DNA of 64,000 bases from contig NZ_PHSU01000020.1 in the NCBI RefSeq assembly GCF_002814235.1, positions 1-64,000 on the forward strand. The letters run 5' to 3'. The notes below the pieces were generated by a model that was given only the letters and a program-made list of their open reading frames with translations, was not told the DNA's origin and ran no database searches. This stretch comes from Pseudomonas sp. QS1027. GTDB lineage: Bacteria; Pseudomonadota; Gammaproteobacteria; Pseudomonadales; Pseudomonadaceae. Made by a program: the position numbers and the translations under genes. Each line of letters opens with the position of its first letter. Position 1 is the stretch's first letter. Positions 52,999 to 63,159 of this stretch are shown one piece after another.

Positions 52999-54069
52999 AT
53001 GCAGCCTTCAGATGACGACGATGATGTTGCGAACCTGATGGGAAAGTTCGGCGCCAAGGCCGACCGCTATCGGGAAATCGAGGTGGCCCGGGTCTTCACC
53101 GAAACGCCAGCGCCCGTCCCTGTGGCCCCCCAACCTCCAGCATCCACACCTGTCGAACAGGCACCGCCGCCGCTCGTCCAGGGTGATACCGGCACGCCTG
53201 AAAAAACCGCAACCCCCTCGTTGCGCGAGCGGCTCCAAGACCTTGCCCGGCAACGCCAGGCGCAAGCCACGCAAGAGCACCAGCCGGCCCTCGCCACCCA
53301 GATTCCGGGCCGGATCATTGCGGTGGTCTCGACCCGGGGCGGCGTCGGCCGCAGCACCCTGGCCAGTCTGCTGGCAATCCTGCTCAACAGCGCTGACCGG
53401 CAGGCCATCGTCCTCGAACTCGACCCGCAGAATGCGCAACACCATCACCTGGGTACCCGCCCCCCCGTGCAAGGCATCTGCCAGGCCAGCCTGGAACAGC
53501 AGAGCTGGCACGACCTCGCGCAAACCGGCTACGCCAACACCCGGCTGCTGGCCTTCGGCGAGAACGACCCGCAACAGTTGCAAGCCCTTGAGCACCAACT
53601 CGAAGGTGACCCGCACTGGCTGGCCCGCCACCTGAACGAACTGGCCCTCCGCGAGCACGACACACTGATCATCGACACCCCGCCCGGCAGCACGATCTAT
53701 CAGCAGCAGGCGCTGCACATGGCCGACCTGGTGGTCGCCGTCGTCCGGCCCGACGCCGCTTCCCATGCCGCCCTCGAGCGCCTGATCACCGCGATCAAAC
53801 CCCACCTGGGCGGTGAAAGGCCGGCAAGCTGCTGGTTCGTGATCAACGGCGTGGACAACGCCCACCCCTTGTCCGTGGACATTGCGCAGATCCTCGAGAG
53901 CCAACTGAAAACCCAATTGCTCGGCACGGTCACCTGGGACGAGGCCATCGCCGAGGCGCTGGCCTATGAATGCAATCCGTTCGAGCAATCCGCCGAATCC
54001 CGTGGCTGCCAGGACATCCTGGCCATCGCCGACAAGCTCCACGATCAGCTGGAGTCACAGCGCCCATGA
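52999..54069 (+). CDS. wssA: Cellulose synthase operon protein BcsQ/WssA (MinD-like ATPase)
   Basis: A ~356-residue protein. Residues 1-30 (PSDDDDDVANLMGKFGAKAD, then RYREIE) resemble the short BcsP/BcsR-type motif; residues ~35-100 are a Pro- and Gln-rich linker; residues ~105-350 are a ParA/MinD-type ATPase (RIIAVVSTRGGVGRST; DTLIIDTPPGS). BcsQ helps place or assemble the synthase at the pole. The deviant Walker A has Arg113 and Arg118 where MinD has Lys. Starts at 52978, 52987 and 52999 are all possible, and 52999 is taken without a strong ribosome-binding site. The stop overlaps the bcsA ATG. Confidence 0.87.
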   Translation: MQPSDDDDDVANLMGKFGAKADRYREIEVARVFTETPAPVPVAPQPPASTPVEQAPPPLVQGDTGTPEKTATPSLRERLQDLARQRQAQATQEHQPALATQIPGRIIAVVSTRGGVGRSTLASLLAILLNSADRQAIVLELDPQNAQHHHLGTRPPVQGICQASLEQQSWHDLAQTGYANTRLLAFGENDPQQLQALEHQLEGDPHWLARHLNELALREHDTLIIDTPPGSTIYQQQALHMADLVVAVVRPDAASHAALERLITAIKPHLGGERPASCWFVINGVDNAHPLSVDIAQILESQLKTQLLGTVTWDEAIAEALAYECNPFEQSAESRGCQDILAIADKLHDQLESQRP

Positions 54070-56267
54070 CCTTCGAACGCCGCGTCCAACGCCTGCTCGG
54101 TACCTCCCTGCACTACGCTCGCCAATGGTCGCAGCCGTTGCGGCTGGGCCTGATCCTGTGCGCCGCGATCCTCTGCGCCGTGGTCCTGGCGGGGGTGATC
54201 AGCGCTCCCGCGGACCTGCTCCAGCAAGCCCTGTTCGGCCTTGCCTGCGTGGTCGCGGTCCTGGTCCTGCGACGCTTCGAAGGTCACCTGCCGATCATCG
54301 CCATGATCAGCCTGTCGCTGATCGCCTCGCTGCGCTACATGTACTGGCGCCTGACCGAGACCCTGGAGCTGGAGAACTTCCACGACATGCTGTTCGGCTA
54401 CACCCTGGTCCTGGCCGAGCTCTATGCGCTGCTGGTGCTGGTGTTCGGCTACGTGCAGACCGCCTGGCCGCTCAAGCGCCGGCCGATCCTGCTCAGCGAG
54501 GACCCGGCACAATGGCCCAGCGTCGATGTGTTCATCACCACCGTCAACGAGTCGCTGGAGATCGTCAAGCTCACCGTGTTCGCCTCACTGCGGATGAACT
54601 GGCCAGCAGACAAGCTCAAGGTTCATGTGCTGGATGACGGCCACCGCGACGAATTCCGGTTGTTCTGCGAGAGCGTCGGTGCGCACTACCTGACCCGCGA
54701 CAACAACCTGCACGCCAAGGCCGGCAATTTCAACGCGGCGCTCAAGGTCACCCACGGCGAATACATTGCCGCCTTCGACGCCGACCACGTGCCCTCGCGC
54801 TCCTTCCTGCAGATCAGCATGGGCTGGTTTCTCAAGGATCCCAAGCTGGCAATGCTGCAAACCCCCCATGTGTTCTTTTCCCAGGACCCTTTCGAAAAAA
54901 ACCTCAAGACCTACCAGGAGGTCCCCAACGAAGCCGAGTTGTTCTACGGCCTGGTGCAGGACGGCAACGACCTGTGGAACGCCGCGATGTTCTGCGGCTC
55001 CTGCGCCCTGATGCGCCGGGCGCCGCTGGAAGCCATCGGCGGGATGGATGAAACCACCCTCACCGAGGACGCCCATACCTCGCTGAAGCTCAACCGCGCC
55101 GGCTACAACACCGCCTACCTGGCCCTGCCCCAAGCCGCCGGCATGGCCACCGAAAACCTCTCGCGGCATATCAATCAGCGCGTGCGCTGGGCCCGCGGCA
55201 TGACGCAGATTTTCCGCACCGACAACCCCATGCTCGGCCGCGGCCTGACCCTGGGCCAGCGCATCTGCTACAGCAACGCCATGCTGCACTTCTTCTATGG
55301 TTTTCCACGCCTGGTGTTTCTCACCGCGCCCCTGGCCTACCTGGTGTTCGGCGCGCAGATCTTCCATGCCGCGCCATTGATGGTGGCCGCCTACGCCGCG
55401 CCGCATCTGTTGCTGGCCAACCTGACCAACTCGCGCATCCAGGGGCGGTTCCGCCATTCGTACTGGAACGAGGTCTACGAAACGGTACTGGCCTGGTACA
55501 TCCTGACGCCGGTGCTGATGGGCATGCTCAAGCCCAAGTCCGGGCACTTCAACGTCACGGACAAGGGCGGTGACCTGCACCATGGGTTCTTCGACTGGAA
55601 GATGGCCCGGCCTTACATCGTGCTGCTGGTGCTGAACATCGCCGCCGTGGTGTATGGGGTCTACGACTACCTCGGCGCCAATGTCACCACCGATGAAACA
55701 GTGCTGCTCAACCAGGTCTGGGCCCTGTACAACGCGATCATGTGCGCCGCCGCCATCGCGGTCGCCAGCGAAACCCGCCAGGTACGGGCCGAACCCCGGG
55801 TCGAGGCGAAATTGCCGGTCGGCCTGCGGCTGGCCGACGGCACCGAGTATCACAGCCACACCCAGGACTTCTCCCAGAGCGGCCTGGGCCTGAAGCTGGC
55901 GCCAGGTCAATCGATCCCCCTCGGCACGCCCCTGCGGGTCTCGCTGTTTCGCCAAAAGCAGCACTATCACTTCGACGGCAGCGTGGTCTTCAGCCGCGAC
56001 AATACGGTCGGCATCCGCTTCGACCCGATGACCTTGAGCCAGCAAAGCGACCTGGTCCACCTGACCTTCTCGCGCGCCGACACCTGGGCGCGGAACTGGG
56101 GCACCAGCGTACCCGACTCGCCCCTCATGGCCCTGCGCGCGATCAGCGTGATTGCCGTGCACGGCGTTTCCGAGTTGCTCAAGGCAACCCTCAGATTACC
56201 CGGCCAGGCGCTCGAACGGCGGCGCTCCGGCACCTCTTCCTCAGTACCTGCCCTGGACACGCCATGA
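54066..56267 (+). CDS. wssB: Cellulose synthase catalytic subunit BcsA/WssB
   Basis: A 733-residue inner-membrane glycosyltransferase that polymerises UDP-glucose to cellulose and passes the chain through its own membrane channel. The GT2 motifs are complete: DD at 190-191, DADH at 238-241, TED at 333-335 and QRVRW at 371-375. About eight hydrophobic helices flank the catalytic domain. A PilZ domain follows with RAEPR (574-578) and DFSQSG, the cyclic-di-GMP-binding residues, so the enzyme should be activated by c-di-GMP. It overlaps the genes on either side by four bases, in one operon with BcsQ, BcsB and BcsC. Confidence 0.96.
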   Translation: MTFERRVQRLLGTSLHYARQWSQPLRLGLILCAAILCAVVLAGVISAPADLLQQALFGLACVVAVLVLRRFEGHLPIIAMISLSLIASLRYMYWRLTETLELENFHDMLFGYTLVLAELYALLVLVFGYVQTAWPLKRRPILLSEDPAQWPSVDVFITTVNESLEIVKLTVFASLRMNWPADKLKVHVLDDGHRDEFRLFCESVGAHYLTRDNNLHAKAGNFNAALKVTHGEYIAAFDADHVPSRSFLQISMGWFLKDPKLAMLQTPHVFFSQDPFEKNLKTYQEVPNEAELFYGLVQDGNDLWNAAMFCGSCALMRRAPLEAIGGMDETTLTEDAHTSLKLNRAGYNTAYLALPQAAGMATENLSRHINQRVRWARGMTQIFRTDNPMLGRGLTLGQRICYSNAMLHFFYGFPRLVFLTAPLAYLVFGAQIFHAAPLMVAAYAAPHLLLANLTNSRIQGRFRHSYWNEVYETVLAWYILTPVLMGMLKPKSGHFNVTDKGGDLHHGFFDWKMARPYIVLLVLNIAAVVYGVYDYLGANVTTDETVLLNQVWALYNAIMCAAAIAVASETRQVRAEPRVEAKLPVGLRLADGTEYHSHTQDFSQSGLGLKLAPGQSIPLGTPLRVSLFRQKQHYHFDGSVVFSRDNTVGIRFDPMTLSQQSDLVHLTFSRADTWARNWGTSVPDSPLMALRAISVIAVHGVSELLKATLRLPGQALERRRSGTSSSVPALDTP

Positions 56268-58564
56268 GCCCGATATTCTCCGCTGGCAGCGATGGACGCT
56301 GCATTCGTTACGCCCTCCTGTTGCTGGTCTGCTGCGGCGTCTATCCGGGCAGCGGCAACGCCGTGACGCAAACAGACAACCGCAGCAGCCCGGCCGTCGG
56401 CACCAGCCAGGCCCAGGTGATCGTCGGCGACAAGAACAGCTACAGCCTGACCTTCAAGCAACTGGGACGCCGCGACCCCTTGTACCTGCGCGGCGTCGAG
56501 TCGACCGACAGCGTCGACTTCGGGATTCCCGCCGACCAGGTGGTGACCGGCGTCCAGGTGGTCCTGCATTACGGCTATTCGGCGCTGATGCTGCCCGAAC
56601 TGTCGCAGATCAACGTGCTGGTCAACGACAAGGTCGCCGTCAGCCTGCCACTACCTCGGGAGCAAGCCGGCAAGGATCTGGAGAAAGTCGTCGAAATCCC
56701 CGCGCGACTGATCACCGACTTCAACCGGCTGGACCTGCAACTGATCGGGCACTACACGATGCAATGCGAAGACCCGTTGCACTCGAGCCTGTGGGCCAGG
56801 GTCGGCAACGACAGCCAACTGAATATCCAGTATTCGCCCATCGCCCTGAAAAACGACCTGGCCCTGCTGCCGGTGCCGTTCTTCGACCGCCACGATGCTC
56901 GCCCGCTGGTCCTGCCCTTCGTCTTCGACGCCAACCCCAGCCCGGCCAAGCTGGAAGCGGCCGCGGCGATCGCTTCCAAGTTCGGCGCCCTGGCCAGCTA
57001 CCGCACCGCGACCTTCCCCGCCAGCGTCGGGCAACTGCCAGCCAAGGGTAATGCGATTGTCTTCGTCACCCACCGCGAAACCCTGGCGCTGGGCGAGCTG
57101 TCGAGCAATCCGGCCAGCGGCCCCAGCGTGACCATGATGACCAACCCCAACGACCCCTATGGCAAGTTGCTGGTGATCAGCGGGCGCAATGACGCGGAGC
57201 TGAAGACCGCCGCCATGGCCGTGGCCCTGGGCAGCCAGTCGCTGTCCGGCGCCACCGCACTGATCGACCACCTCGACCCGCTGCCGGTGCGCGTGCCCTA
57301 TGACGCGCCCAACTGGCTGCCGACCGACCGGCCGGTGAAGCTCGGCGAACTGGTCGACGCCCGGATATTGCACGTCTCCGGCTACAGCCCCGAGGACATC
57401 ATCATTCCCCTGCGCCTGCCGCCGGACCTGTTCGAGTGGCGCGGACGCGGCGCCCCGCTGCTGCTCAAATACCGTTACACACCGCAGCAGTTCTCGACCA
57501 ACTCGGCACTGCTGGTGCACCTCAACGATCACCTTGTGCGCTCGATGCAACTGCCGTCGATCCCCAATCTCAACGGCAGCCCGGACCTGCTCGAATGGCT
57601 GAAGAAAGACGACAGCCTGCCCCGCGAAGCCAGCATGTATCTGCCCCTGGGCATCGCCACCTACGAATCGCAGCTGCAAATGCGCTACCTGTACGACTAT
57701 GTCAAACAAGGCGAATGCCGGGACGTCATCGTCGAAGACATGCGCGGCCAGATCGAAGGCGATTCGACCCTCGACCTGAGCGGCCTGGACCACTACACGG
57801 CGATGCCCGACCTGGGCAAGTTCCGCGACAGCGGCTTCCCCTTCACCCGCCTGGCCGACCTCTCGGAAACCGCAGTGGTGATGCCCGACACCCAGGAGCC
57901 CGCGACCCTCAGCGCCTTCCTCACCGTGCTCGGGCGTTTCGGCGAATCCACCGGCTATCCGGCCACCGGCCTGCAAGTGATCCAGGCCCGTGACGTCGAG
58001 GCGGTCAGCGACAAGGACCTGCTGGTGTTCGCCACCGGCAACGACCAACCCCTGCTCAAGCAATGGGCCGACGCGTCGCCGGCCCGTAGCGAAGGCAGCC
58101 GGCACTTCTTCGACCTGAGCGACCTGGCCTTGCGCATTCACGACTGGTTCAGCCCCGCCTCGGAGGCGGCGCTGCGCAAGACCCGCACCACCCTGGCCTG
58201 GTCGGGCCGAGGCACGCCTTACCTGGCGGGCTTCGAGTCGCCGCTCAAAAGCGGTCGCAGTGTGGTGGTGGTCTCCAGCAGCGACCCGGCGCGACTGGGC
58301 GAGGTGACCGCGGCGATGATCGGTGGCGATGACTACAAGGACCTGATCCAGGGCAGCCTGGCCGTGATCCAGGACAAGCAGATCACCACCCTGGCCGCCG
58401 ACCAGCCGTACTACGTCGGCCACCTGGGCTGGTTCCGGCACTTGCAGCTGCTGCTGTCGCGGCATCTGAGCGGGATGCTGCTCGCGGTCCTGATCGGCTT
58501 CGTACTGCTCTGTGCCTTGATCTTCCTGGGGCTGCGAGCCCAGGCCAAACGGCGGTTATCGTGA
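56264..58564 (+). CDS. wssC: Cyclic-di-GMP-binding cellulose synthase regulatory subunit BcsB/WssC
   Basis: A 766-residue periplasmic subunit with an N-terminal signal peptide (YALLLLVCCGVYPGSGNA) and one C-terminal membrane anchor (residues ~735-758, LAVLIGFVLLCALIFLGL). It guides the emerging glucan and is needed for BcsA activity. Conserved stretches include YSALMLPELSQINVLVNDK and QLIGHYTMQCEDPLHSSLW. The stop shares bases with a GTG directly in front of BcsC (GTGA), so BcsC follows with no room for a BcsZ/WssD endoglucanase, which normally lies between these two genes in the SBW25 wss operon. Confidence 0.95.
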   Translation: MSPIFSAGSDGRCIRYALLLLVCCGVYPGSGNAVTQTDNRSSPAVGTSQAQVIVGDKNSYSLTFKQLGRRDPLYLRGVESTDSVDFGIPADQVVTGVQVVLHYGYSALMLPELSQINVLVNDKVAVSLPLPREQAGKDLEKVVEIPARLITDFNRLDLQLIGHYTMQCEDPLHSSLWARVGNDSQLNIQYSPIALKNDLALLPVPFFDRHDARPLVLPFVFDANPSPAKLEAAAAIASKFGALASYRTATFPASVGQLPAKGNAIVFVTHRETLALGELSSNPASGPSVTMMTNPNDPYGKLLVISGRNDAELKTAAMAVALGSQSLSGATALIDHLDPLPVRVPYDAPNWLPTDRPVKLGELVDARILHVSGYSPEDIIIPLRLPPDLFEWRGRGAPLLLKYRYTPQQFSTNSALLVHLNDHLVRSMQLPSIPNLNGSPDLLEWLKKDDSLPREASMYLPLGIATYESQLQMRYLYDYVKQGECRDVIVEDMRGQIEGDSTLDLSGLDHYTAMPDLGKFRDSGFPFTRLADLSETAVVMPDTQEPATLSAFLTVLGRFGESTGYPATGLQVIQARDVEAVSDKDLLVFATGNDQPLLKQWADASPARSEGSRHFFDLSDLALRIHDWFSPASEAALRKTRTTLAWSGRGTPYLAGFESPLKSGRSVVVVSSSDPARLGEVTAAMIGGDDYKDLIQGSLAVIQDKQITTLAADQPYYVGHLGWFRHLQLLLSRHLSGMLLAVLIGFVLLCALIFLGLRAQAKRRLS

Positions 58565-58587
58565 ATGCGCGGCGCGGGAGAACAGGC

Positions 58588-61500
58588 ATGCGCCACACCC
58601 TCACCCTGACGTTGTTGTTTGCCCTGGCCAGCCCGATCCTTCAGGCCCGGGCCGACGATCCACAGGCGCAACTGATCGAGCAAGGACGCTACTGGCAGTC
58701 GCAGAACAACCCCGACCGGGCCATCGACGCCTGGAACAAGTTGCTGCTGATCGCCCCCGATCAACCGGAAGCGCTCTATGGCCTGGGGCTGAGCAACGTC
58801 CAGCTCAAGCGCCCGGAGGAAGCAAGAAAGTACCTGGCCCGTTTGCAGGCTCTGGTGCCGCAACCCCGCCAGGCCCAGCAACTCGAACAGGACATTGCCC
58901 TGGGCAGCGATGAGCAGGCCCGGCTGTTGGCCCAGGCCCGGCAACTGGTGGACGCCGACAAGTACGACGACGCGGTGAAGATCTACCGCCAGTTGCTCAA
59001 CGGTCGCCAGCCCCAGGGAACCCTGGCCCGCGAGTATTACTACCTGCTGGGTTACACCAAGGGCGGTGAACAGGAGGCCCGGGCCGGTCTTGAACGACTG
59101 CTGCGTGAGCGCCCGGACGACCACGCCGTGGCGCTGTTCCTGGCCAAGCACATGGTCCGCAACCTCGATACCCGGGCCGAAGGCATCCGTCGCCTGGCGG
59201 TCCTCGCCAAGGACAAGGATGTCGGCGGCGACGCCAACGAAACCTGGCGCTTCGCCCTGACCTGGATCGGCCCGCCGGCGCCGGCGCAAGTCCCGCTGTT
59301 CGAACAGTTCCTCGCCGCGCACCCGGACGACAAGGAAATCCGCGACCTGATGAACAAGGGCAAGACCCTCGCCCGCAGCAGTGCGGCCCCCGTCCGCAAG
59401 GCCCCGGCCTGGCAACGCGACCCGCAGGACGCCCAAGGCCTTCAGGCGCTCGAAGGCGGTGACCTGGCCGCCGCCGAACAGGCGTTCCAGGCGCGCCTCA
59501 AGGAGAAACCCAACGACCCCGACGCCCTCGGCGGCCTGGGTATCCTGCGGCAAAAGCAGGACCGTTTGAACGAGGCCGAGGACTTGCTGCAGCGGGCCAC
59601 CCAACAGCCCGGCGGACACCCCTGGAAACAGGCACTGGACAACGTCCGCTACTGGCGGCTGATGGCCGGCGCGAGCGAGGCGCAAAAGGCCGGACGTGAG
59701 GACCAGGCGCGAAACATGATCGAACAGGCCGCCCGCCAGAACCCCGGCCAGCCAGCCAGCCAGGTGGCGTTGGCCAACTTGCAGGCCGAGCGCGGCCAAC
59801 TGGCCCAGGCCGAGGCCAGCTACCGGCGCATCCTCGCCAGTCATCGCGACGATCCCCAGGCCCTGAGCGGCCTGATCGCGGTGCTCTCGCAGGAGGGCAA
59901 AGCCGATGAAGCGCTCAAGCTGATCGACTCGATCCCGCCGGCGGACCAGGCCCGCCTGGGCTCCGCCGTGTCCATCCGCTCGTTGCGCGCCACCCAGGTG
60001 GCGCGGCTCGCCGAACAGCGCGGCGACCTGCGCGCCGCCGAGCAAGCCTACCGCCAGGCGCTGGTGGATGACCCGGGCAATACCTGGACGCGCTTTGCCC
60101 TGGCGCGGATCTACCTGGGGCAAGGCCGTACCCAGGCCGCCAAGGACCAGGTCAACGACCTGCTCAAACGTCACCCTGATCAACCCGATGCGCTCTATAC
60201 CCGGACCTTGCTCGCGGTCCAGCTGGGCGAATGGCAGGACGCCCAGGCCACCCTCGCGCGCATCCCGCCGGCCAAACGCAGCCGCGAGATGGACGAACTG
60301 GGCAAGGAGATCGCCCTGCATGTGCAGACCCAAGCCGCCGTCGATAACCTCAGACGCGGCCAGCGCCAGGAAGCCCAGGCGCTGCTGGCCCGCAGCCAGG
60401 CCCTGACCGCCGGCAAGCCGGATCGGGTGGCGATCCTGGCCTCGGCCTATATCGACGCCGGGCAACCGCAACAGGGCGTGGCCCTGATGCGCGACCTGGT
60501 GGAACGCTCCCCCAGTCCCGACGCCAGACTGCAACTGCTGTACGCCGATATCCTGTTCAAGGCCGACCAGGACAACGATGCCGCGGACATCCTCCGTTCC
60601 CTGCAAGGAGCGCGGCTCAACGACAGCGATCACCGCCACTACGCCGAGCTGGTGAAGCTGTACCGCATCAAGCAGGCCGACCAGTTGCGCGAGAAAGGTA
60701 ATCTGGCCGGGGCCTACGACCTGCTCAAGCCGATCCTGAAGCAATACCCCCACGACACCCAGGCGATCTCGGCGCTGGCGCGGATGTATGCCGCCAACGG
60801 CAACAACGCCAAGGCCATGGCGCTGTACAAACCCTTGCTGCAGAACGATCCGCGCAACGCCGACCTGCAACTGAGCGTCGCCAGCCTGGCCGCCCAGGAC
60901 CACGACTATGCCCAGGCCGACCAGTCCCTCAAGACCGCCCTGGCGCTCAAGCCGGGGGTGCCGAAAGTGCTGATCAGCGCGGCCGGAACCTACCGAGCCA
61001 TGGGCAAAAGCGCCGAGGCCGCCGACCTGCTGCGCCAGGCCGTGGCCATCGAAGGCGGCCAGCGCCGCGACAGCCAGCCCCTCGACAGCCCGGACGACGA
61101 CAGCGACAACCCCTTCCGCACTCAGACCGGACAATCGCGCCGTACCGCGGCCCGCAGCGTGGATCCGCTGATGCCGGGCAGCGAGGCCGCCGATACCATG
61201 CCGCCGGATCCGGCCATGGCGCCGTCGCTCTACGCCAGCTCGGACGCTTCCGACGGCGGCCCGGACAGCGACCCGACCCCGAGCGGTAATCCCTTTGCCC
61301 CCGGGAGCCGCTCGGGAGAACCCTCGCGTGCGGACCTGAGCCCGGCGCAGCAGGCCCTGAATGACATTCTCCAGGAGCGCAGCGGTTATATCGCCCAGGG
61401 CCTGAGCGTGCGCAGCAACAACAATGAATCGGGCCTGAGCAAACTGACCGATGTCGAAACGCCCTTCGAAGCCAATCTGCCCGCCGGTGACAATCGCGTG

Positions 61501-62481
61501 GCGCTACGGGTGACGCCGGTCTCGCTGCACGCCGGGAGTGTCCAGAGCGACAGCCTCACGCGCTTCGGCAGCGGCCTGGCCAGCGGCTCCCCCGGCTCGC
61601 AGCAGGCCAACGGCGTGGGCATGGCGGTGGCGGTGGAAAACCCGGAACACGGCATCAAGGCCGATATCGGCGTCAGCCCCGTGGGCTTCACTTACAACAC
61701 GGTGATCGGCGGCGTGAGCCTGGACCAGCCGCTGGTGTCCAGCCCCAACATGCACTACAGCATCGCCCTCTCGCGGCGCCCGGTCACCGACAGCGTGACC
61801 TCCTTCGCCGGCACCGAGGACCGGCGGACCGGCGTGACCTGGGGTGGCGTAACGGCCAACGGCGGACGCGCCCAGCTCGGCTACGACGACCAGGAAGTCG
61901 GGGTCTACGGCTACGGCGCCCTGCACAAGCTGATCGGCAACAACGTCGAGTCCAACACCCGCTCCGAACTGGGCGGCGGGATCTACTGGTACCTGGACAA
62001 CCAGCCCGACGACAAACTGACCGTGGGCCTGAGCACCACGGCCCTGTCCTACGCGAACAACCAGGGCTTCTTCACCTACGGCCACGGCGGCTACTTCAGC
62101 CCGCAGACGTTCTTCTCCATGGCGGTACCGGTCACCTGGTCCCAGCGTTCCGACCGTTTCACCTACAAGCTCAGCGGCGCGGTGGGGGTCCAGCACATCG
62201 ACCAGAAAGGCGCCGACTACTTTCCCGGCCACGCCGCCGAACAGGCCGCCAACAACCTCTCGTATCCGGGCCAGAGCAGCACCGGCATCGGCTACAACCT
62301 GAATGCGGCGGGCGAATACCGGCTCGGCTCGAACGTGCTGCTCGGCGGTTCCCTGGGCATTGATAACGCCCAGGATTACCGCCAGGTGAGCGCCGAGCTG
62401 TACCTGCGTTACCTGTTCGAGAAAATGACCGGGCCCATGGCCTTGCCGGTCAGCCCCTATCGTTCGCCTTACTCCAACTGA
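58588..62481 (+). CDS. wssE: Cellulose export outer-membrane protein BcsC/WssE
   Basis: A 1297-residue protein with a signal peptide (MRHTLTLTLLFALASPILQA). Residues ~25-830 are many tetratricopeptide repeats that bridge the periplasm. Residues ~830-930 are an acidic, Ser/Pro/Asp-rich linker (PLDSPDDDSDNPF; PDSDPTPSGNPF), and residues ~940-1297 are the C-terminal beta-barrel (YLDNQPDDKLTVGLSTTALS) forming the outer-membrane pore. The ATG at 58588 has GGAG seven bases upstream and starts the signal peptide; GTG at 58561, overlapping the BcsB stop, would add nine residues. Longer than E. coli BcsC (about 1157) mainly through the TPR and linker regions. Confidence 0.94.
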   Translation: MRHTLTLTLLFALASPILQARADDPQAQLIEQGRYWQSQNNPDRAIDAWNKLLLIAPDQPEALYGLGLSNVQLKRPEEARKYLARLQALVPQPRQAQQLEQDIALGSDEQARLLAQARQLVDADKYDDAVKIYRQLLNGRQPQGTLAREYYYLLGYTKGGEQEARAGLERLLRERPDDHAVALFLAKHMVRNLDTRAEGIRRLAVLAKDKDVGGDANETWRFALTWIGPPAPAQVPLFEQFLAAHPDDKEIRDLMNKGKTLARSSAAPVRKAPAWQRDPQDAQGLQALEGGDLAAAEQAFQARLKEKPNDPDALGGLGILRQKQDRLNEAEDLLQRATQQPGGHPWKQALDNVRYWRLMAGASEAQKAGREDQARNMIEQAARQNPGQPASQVALANLQAERGQLAQAEASYRRILASHRDDPQALSGLIAVLSQEGKADEALKLIDSIPPADQARLGSAVSIRSLRATQVARLAEQRGDLRAAEQAYRQALVDDPGNTWTRFALARIYLGQGRTQAAKDQVNDLLKRHPDQPDALYTRTLLAVQLGEWQDAQATLARIPPAKRSREMDELGKEIALHVQTQAAVDNLRRGQRQEAQALLARSQALTAGKPDRVAILASAYIDAGQPQQGVALMRDLVERSPSPDARLQLLYADILFKADQDNDAADILRSLQGARLNDSDHRHYAELVKLYRIKQADQLREKGNLAGAYDLLKPILKQYPHDTQAISALARMYAANGNNAKAMALYKPLLQNDPRNADLQLSVASLAAQDHDYAQADQSLKTALALKPGVPKVLISAAGTYRAMGKSAEAADLLRQAVAIEGGQRRDSQPLDSPDDDSDNPFRTQTGQSRRTAARSVDPLMPGSEAADTMPPDPAMAPSLYASSDASDGGPDSDPTPSGNPFAPGSRSGEPSRADLSPAQQALNDILQERSGYIAQGLSVRSNNNESGLSKLTDVETPFEANLPAGDNRVALRVTPVSLHAGSVQSDSLTRFGSGLASGSPGSQQANGVGMAVAVENPEHGIKADIGVSPVGFTYNTVIGGVSLDQPLVSSPNMHYSIALSRRPVTDSVTSFAGTEDRRTGVTWGGVTANGGRAQLGYDDQEVGVYGYGALHKLIGNNVESNTRSELGGGIYWYLDNQPDDKLTVGLSTTALSYANNQGFFTYGHGGYFSPQTFFSMAVPVTWSQRSDRFTYKLSGAVGVQHIDQKGADYFPGHAAEQAANNLSYPGQSSTGIGYNLNAAGEYRLGSNVLLGGSLGIDNAQDYRQVSAELYLRYLFEKMTGPMALPVSPYRSPYSN

Positions 62482-62499
62482 CTCCAGGGAGCGTGCACC

Positions 62500-63159
62500 G
62501 TGGCAACCTCATCCGTACTGGCGGGCCTGACCATCCTGATCATCGGCGACAGCCACCTGGCCACCCCGGACTTTCTGCTCAACCCGCTGCATGATGCCCT
62601 CAGCCGACAGGGTGCCCAGGTCCACTCCCTGGGCATTTGCGGGGCCAATGCCGGCGATTGGCTCAAGGCCACGCCCAGCCCCTGCGGAGGCGCCGAACGT
62701 CGGGGCACGGCCGAGGCCACAGTGCTGGTCGGTGCATCGACCCGTTCGATCGGCGATTTGCTCGACAGCGACAAACCCAACCTCACGCTGATTGTCATGG
62801 GCGACACCATGGCCAGCTACGACAAGCCGAGCTTCCCCAAGGCCTGGATCTGGAAACAGACCGACAGCCTGGTCAAGGCCATCGCCGCCCACCACACGCC
62901 CTGCGTCTGGGTCGGGCCGAACTGGGGTAGCGAGGGCGGTATGTACGGCAAGACCTACGAACGGGTAAAGACGATGTCGGACTTCCTGGCGAAAAACGTC
63001 GCGCCGTGCAGCTATATCGACTCGTTGCAGTTCTCCACCAAGGGCCAATGGGCAACCATTGACGGCCAGCACCTGACCCGCACCGGCTACCAGACCTGGA
63101 GCGAGGACATCGTCAAGGCGCTGTTGCAGGCCCCGGCGCTCAAGGCGGTCGAAAAATGA
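62500..63159 (+). CDS. wssF: SGNH-hydrolase-like protein, WssF-type
   Basis: A 219-residue protein with SGNH/GDSL hallmarks: block I GDSH (Ser18), a GICGANAGDWL segment as the glycine region, an MGDTMASYD stretch, and block V DGQHL with Asp188/His191. Such enzymes act as acetyl-esterases or acetyltransferases; AlgX and AlgJ of alginate acetylation are relatives in mechanism. Position after BcsC and length (221 in SBW25) match WssF, which was proposed to take part in cellulose acetylation. Start is GTG 62500 with AGGGAG nine bases upstream. There is no clear signal peptide, though residues 5-15 are hydrophobic. It overlaps wssG by four bases. Confidence 0.8.
   Translation: MATSSVLAGLTILIIGDSHLATPDFLLNPLHDALSRQGAQVHSLGICGANAGDWLKATPSPCGGAERRGTAEATVLVGASTRSIGDLLDSDKPNLTLIVMGDTMASYDKPSFPKAWIWKQTDSLVKAIAAHHTPCVWVGPNWGSEGGMYGKTYERVKTMSDFLAKNVAPCSYIDSLQFSTKGQWATIDGQHLTRTGYQTWSEDIVKALLQAPALKAVEK

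Noticed and set aside
58411..61134. Long minus-strand open frame opposite bcsC
   Set aside because: Antisense shadow of the BcsC TPR region. The repeated Leu/Gly/Val-rich text mirrors the TPR codons and shows no family motif.
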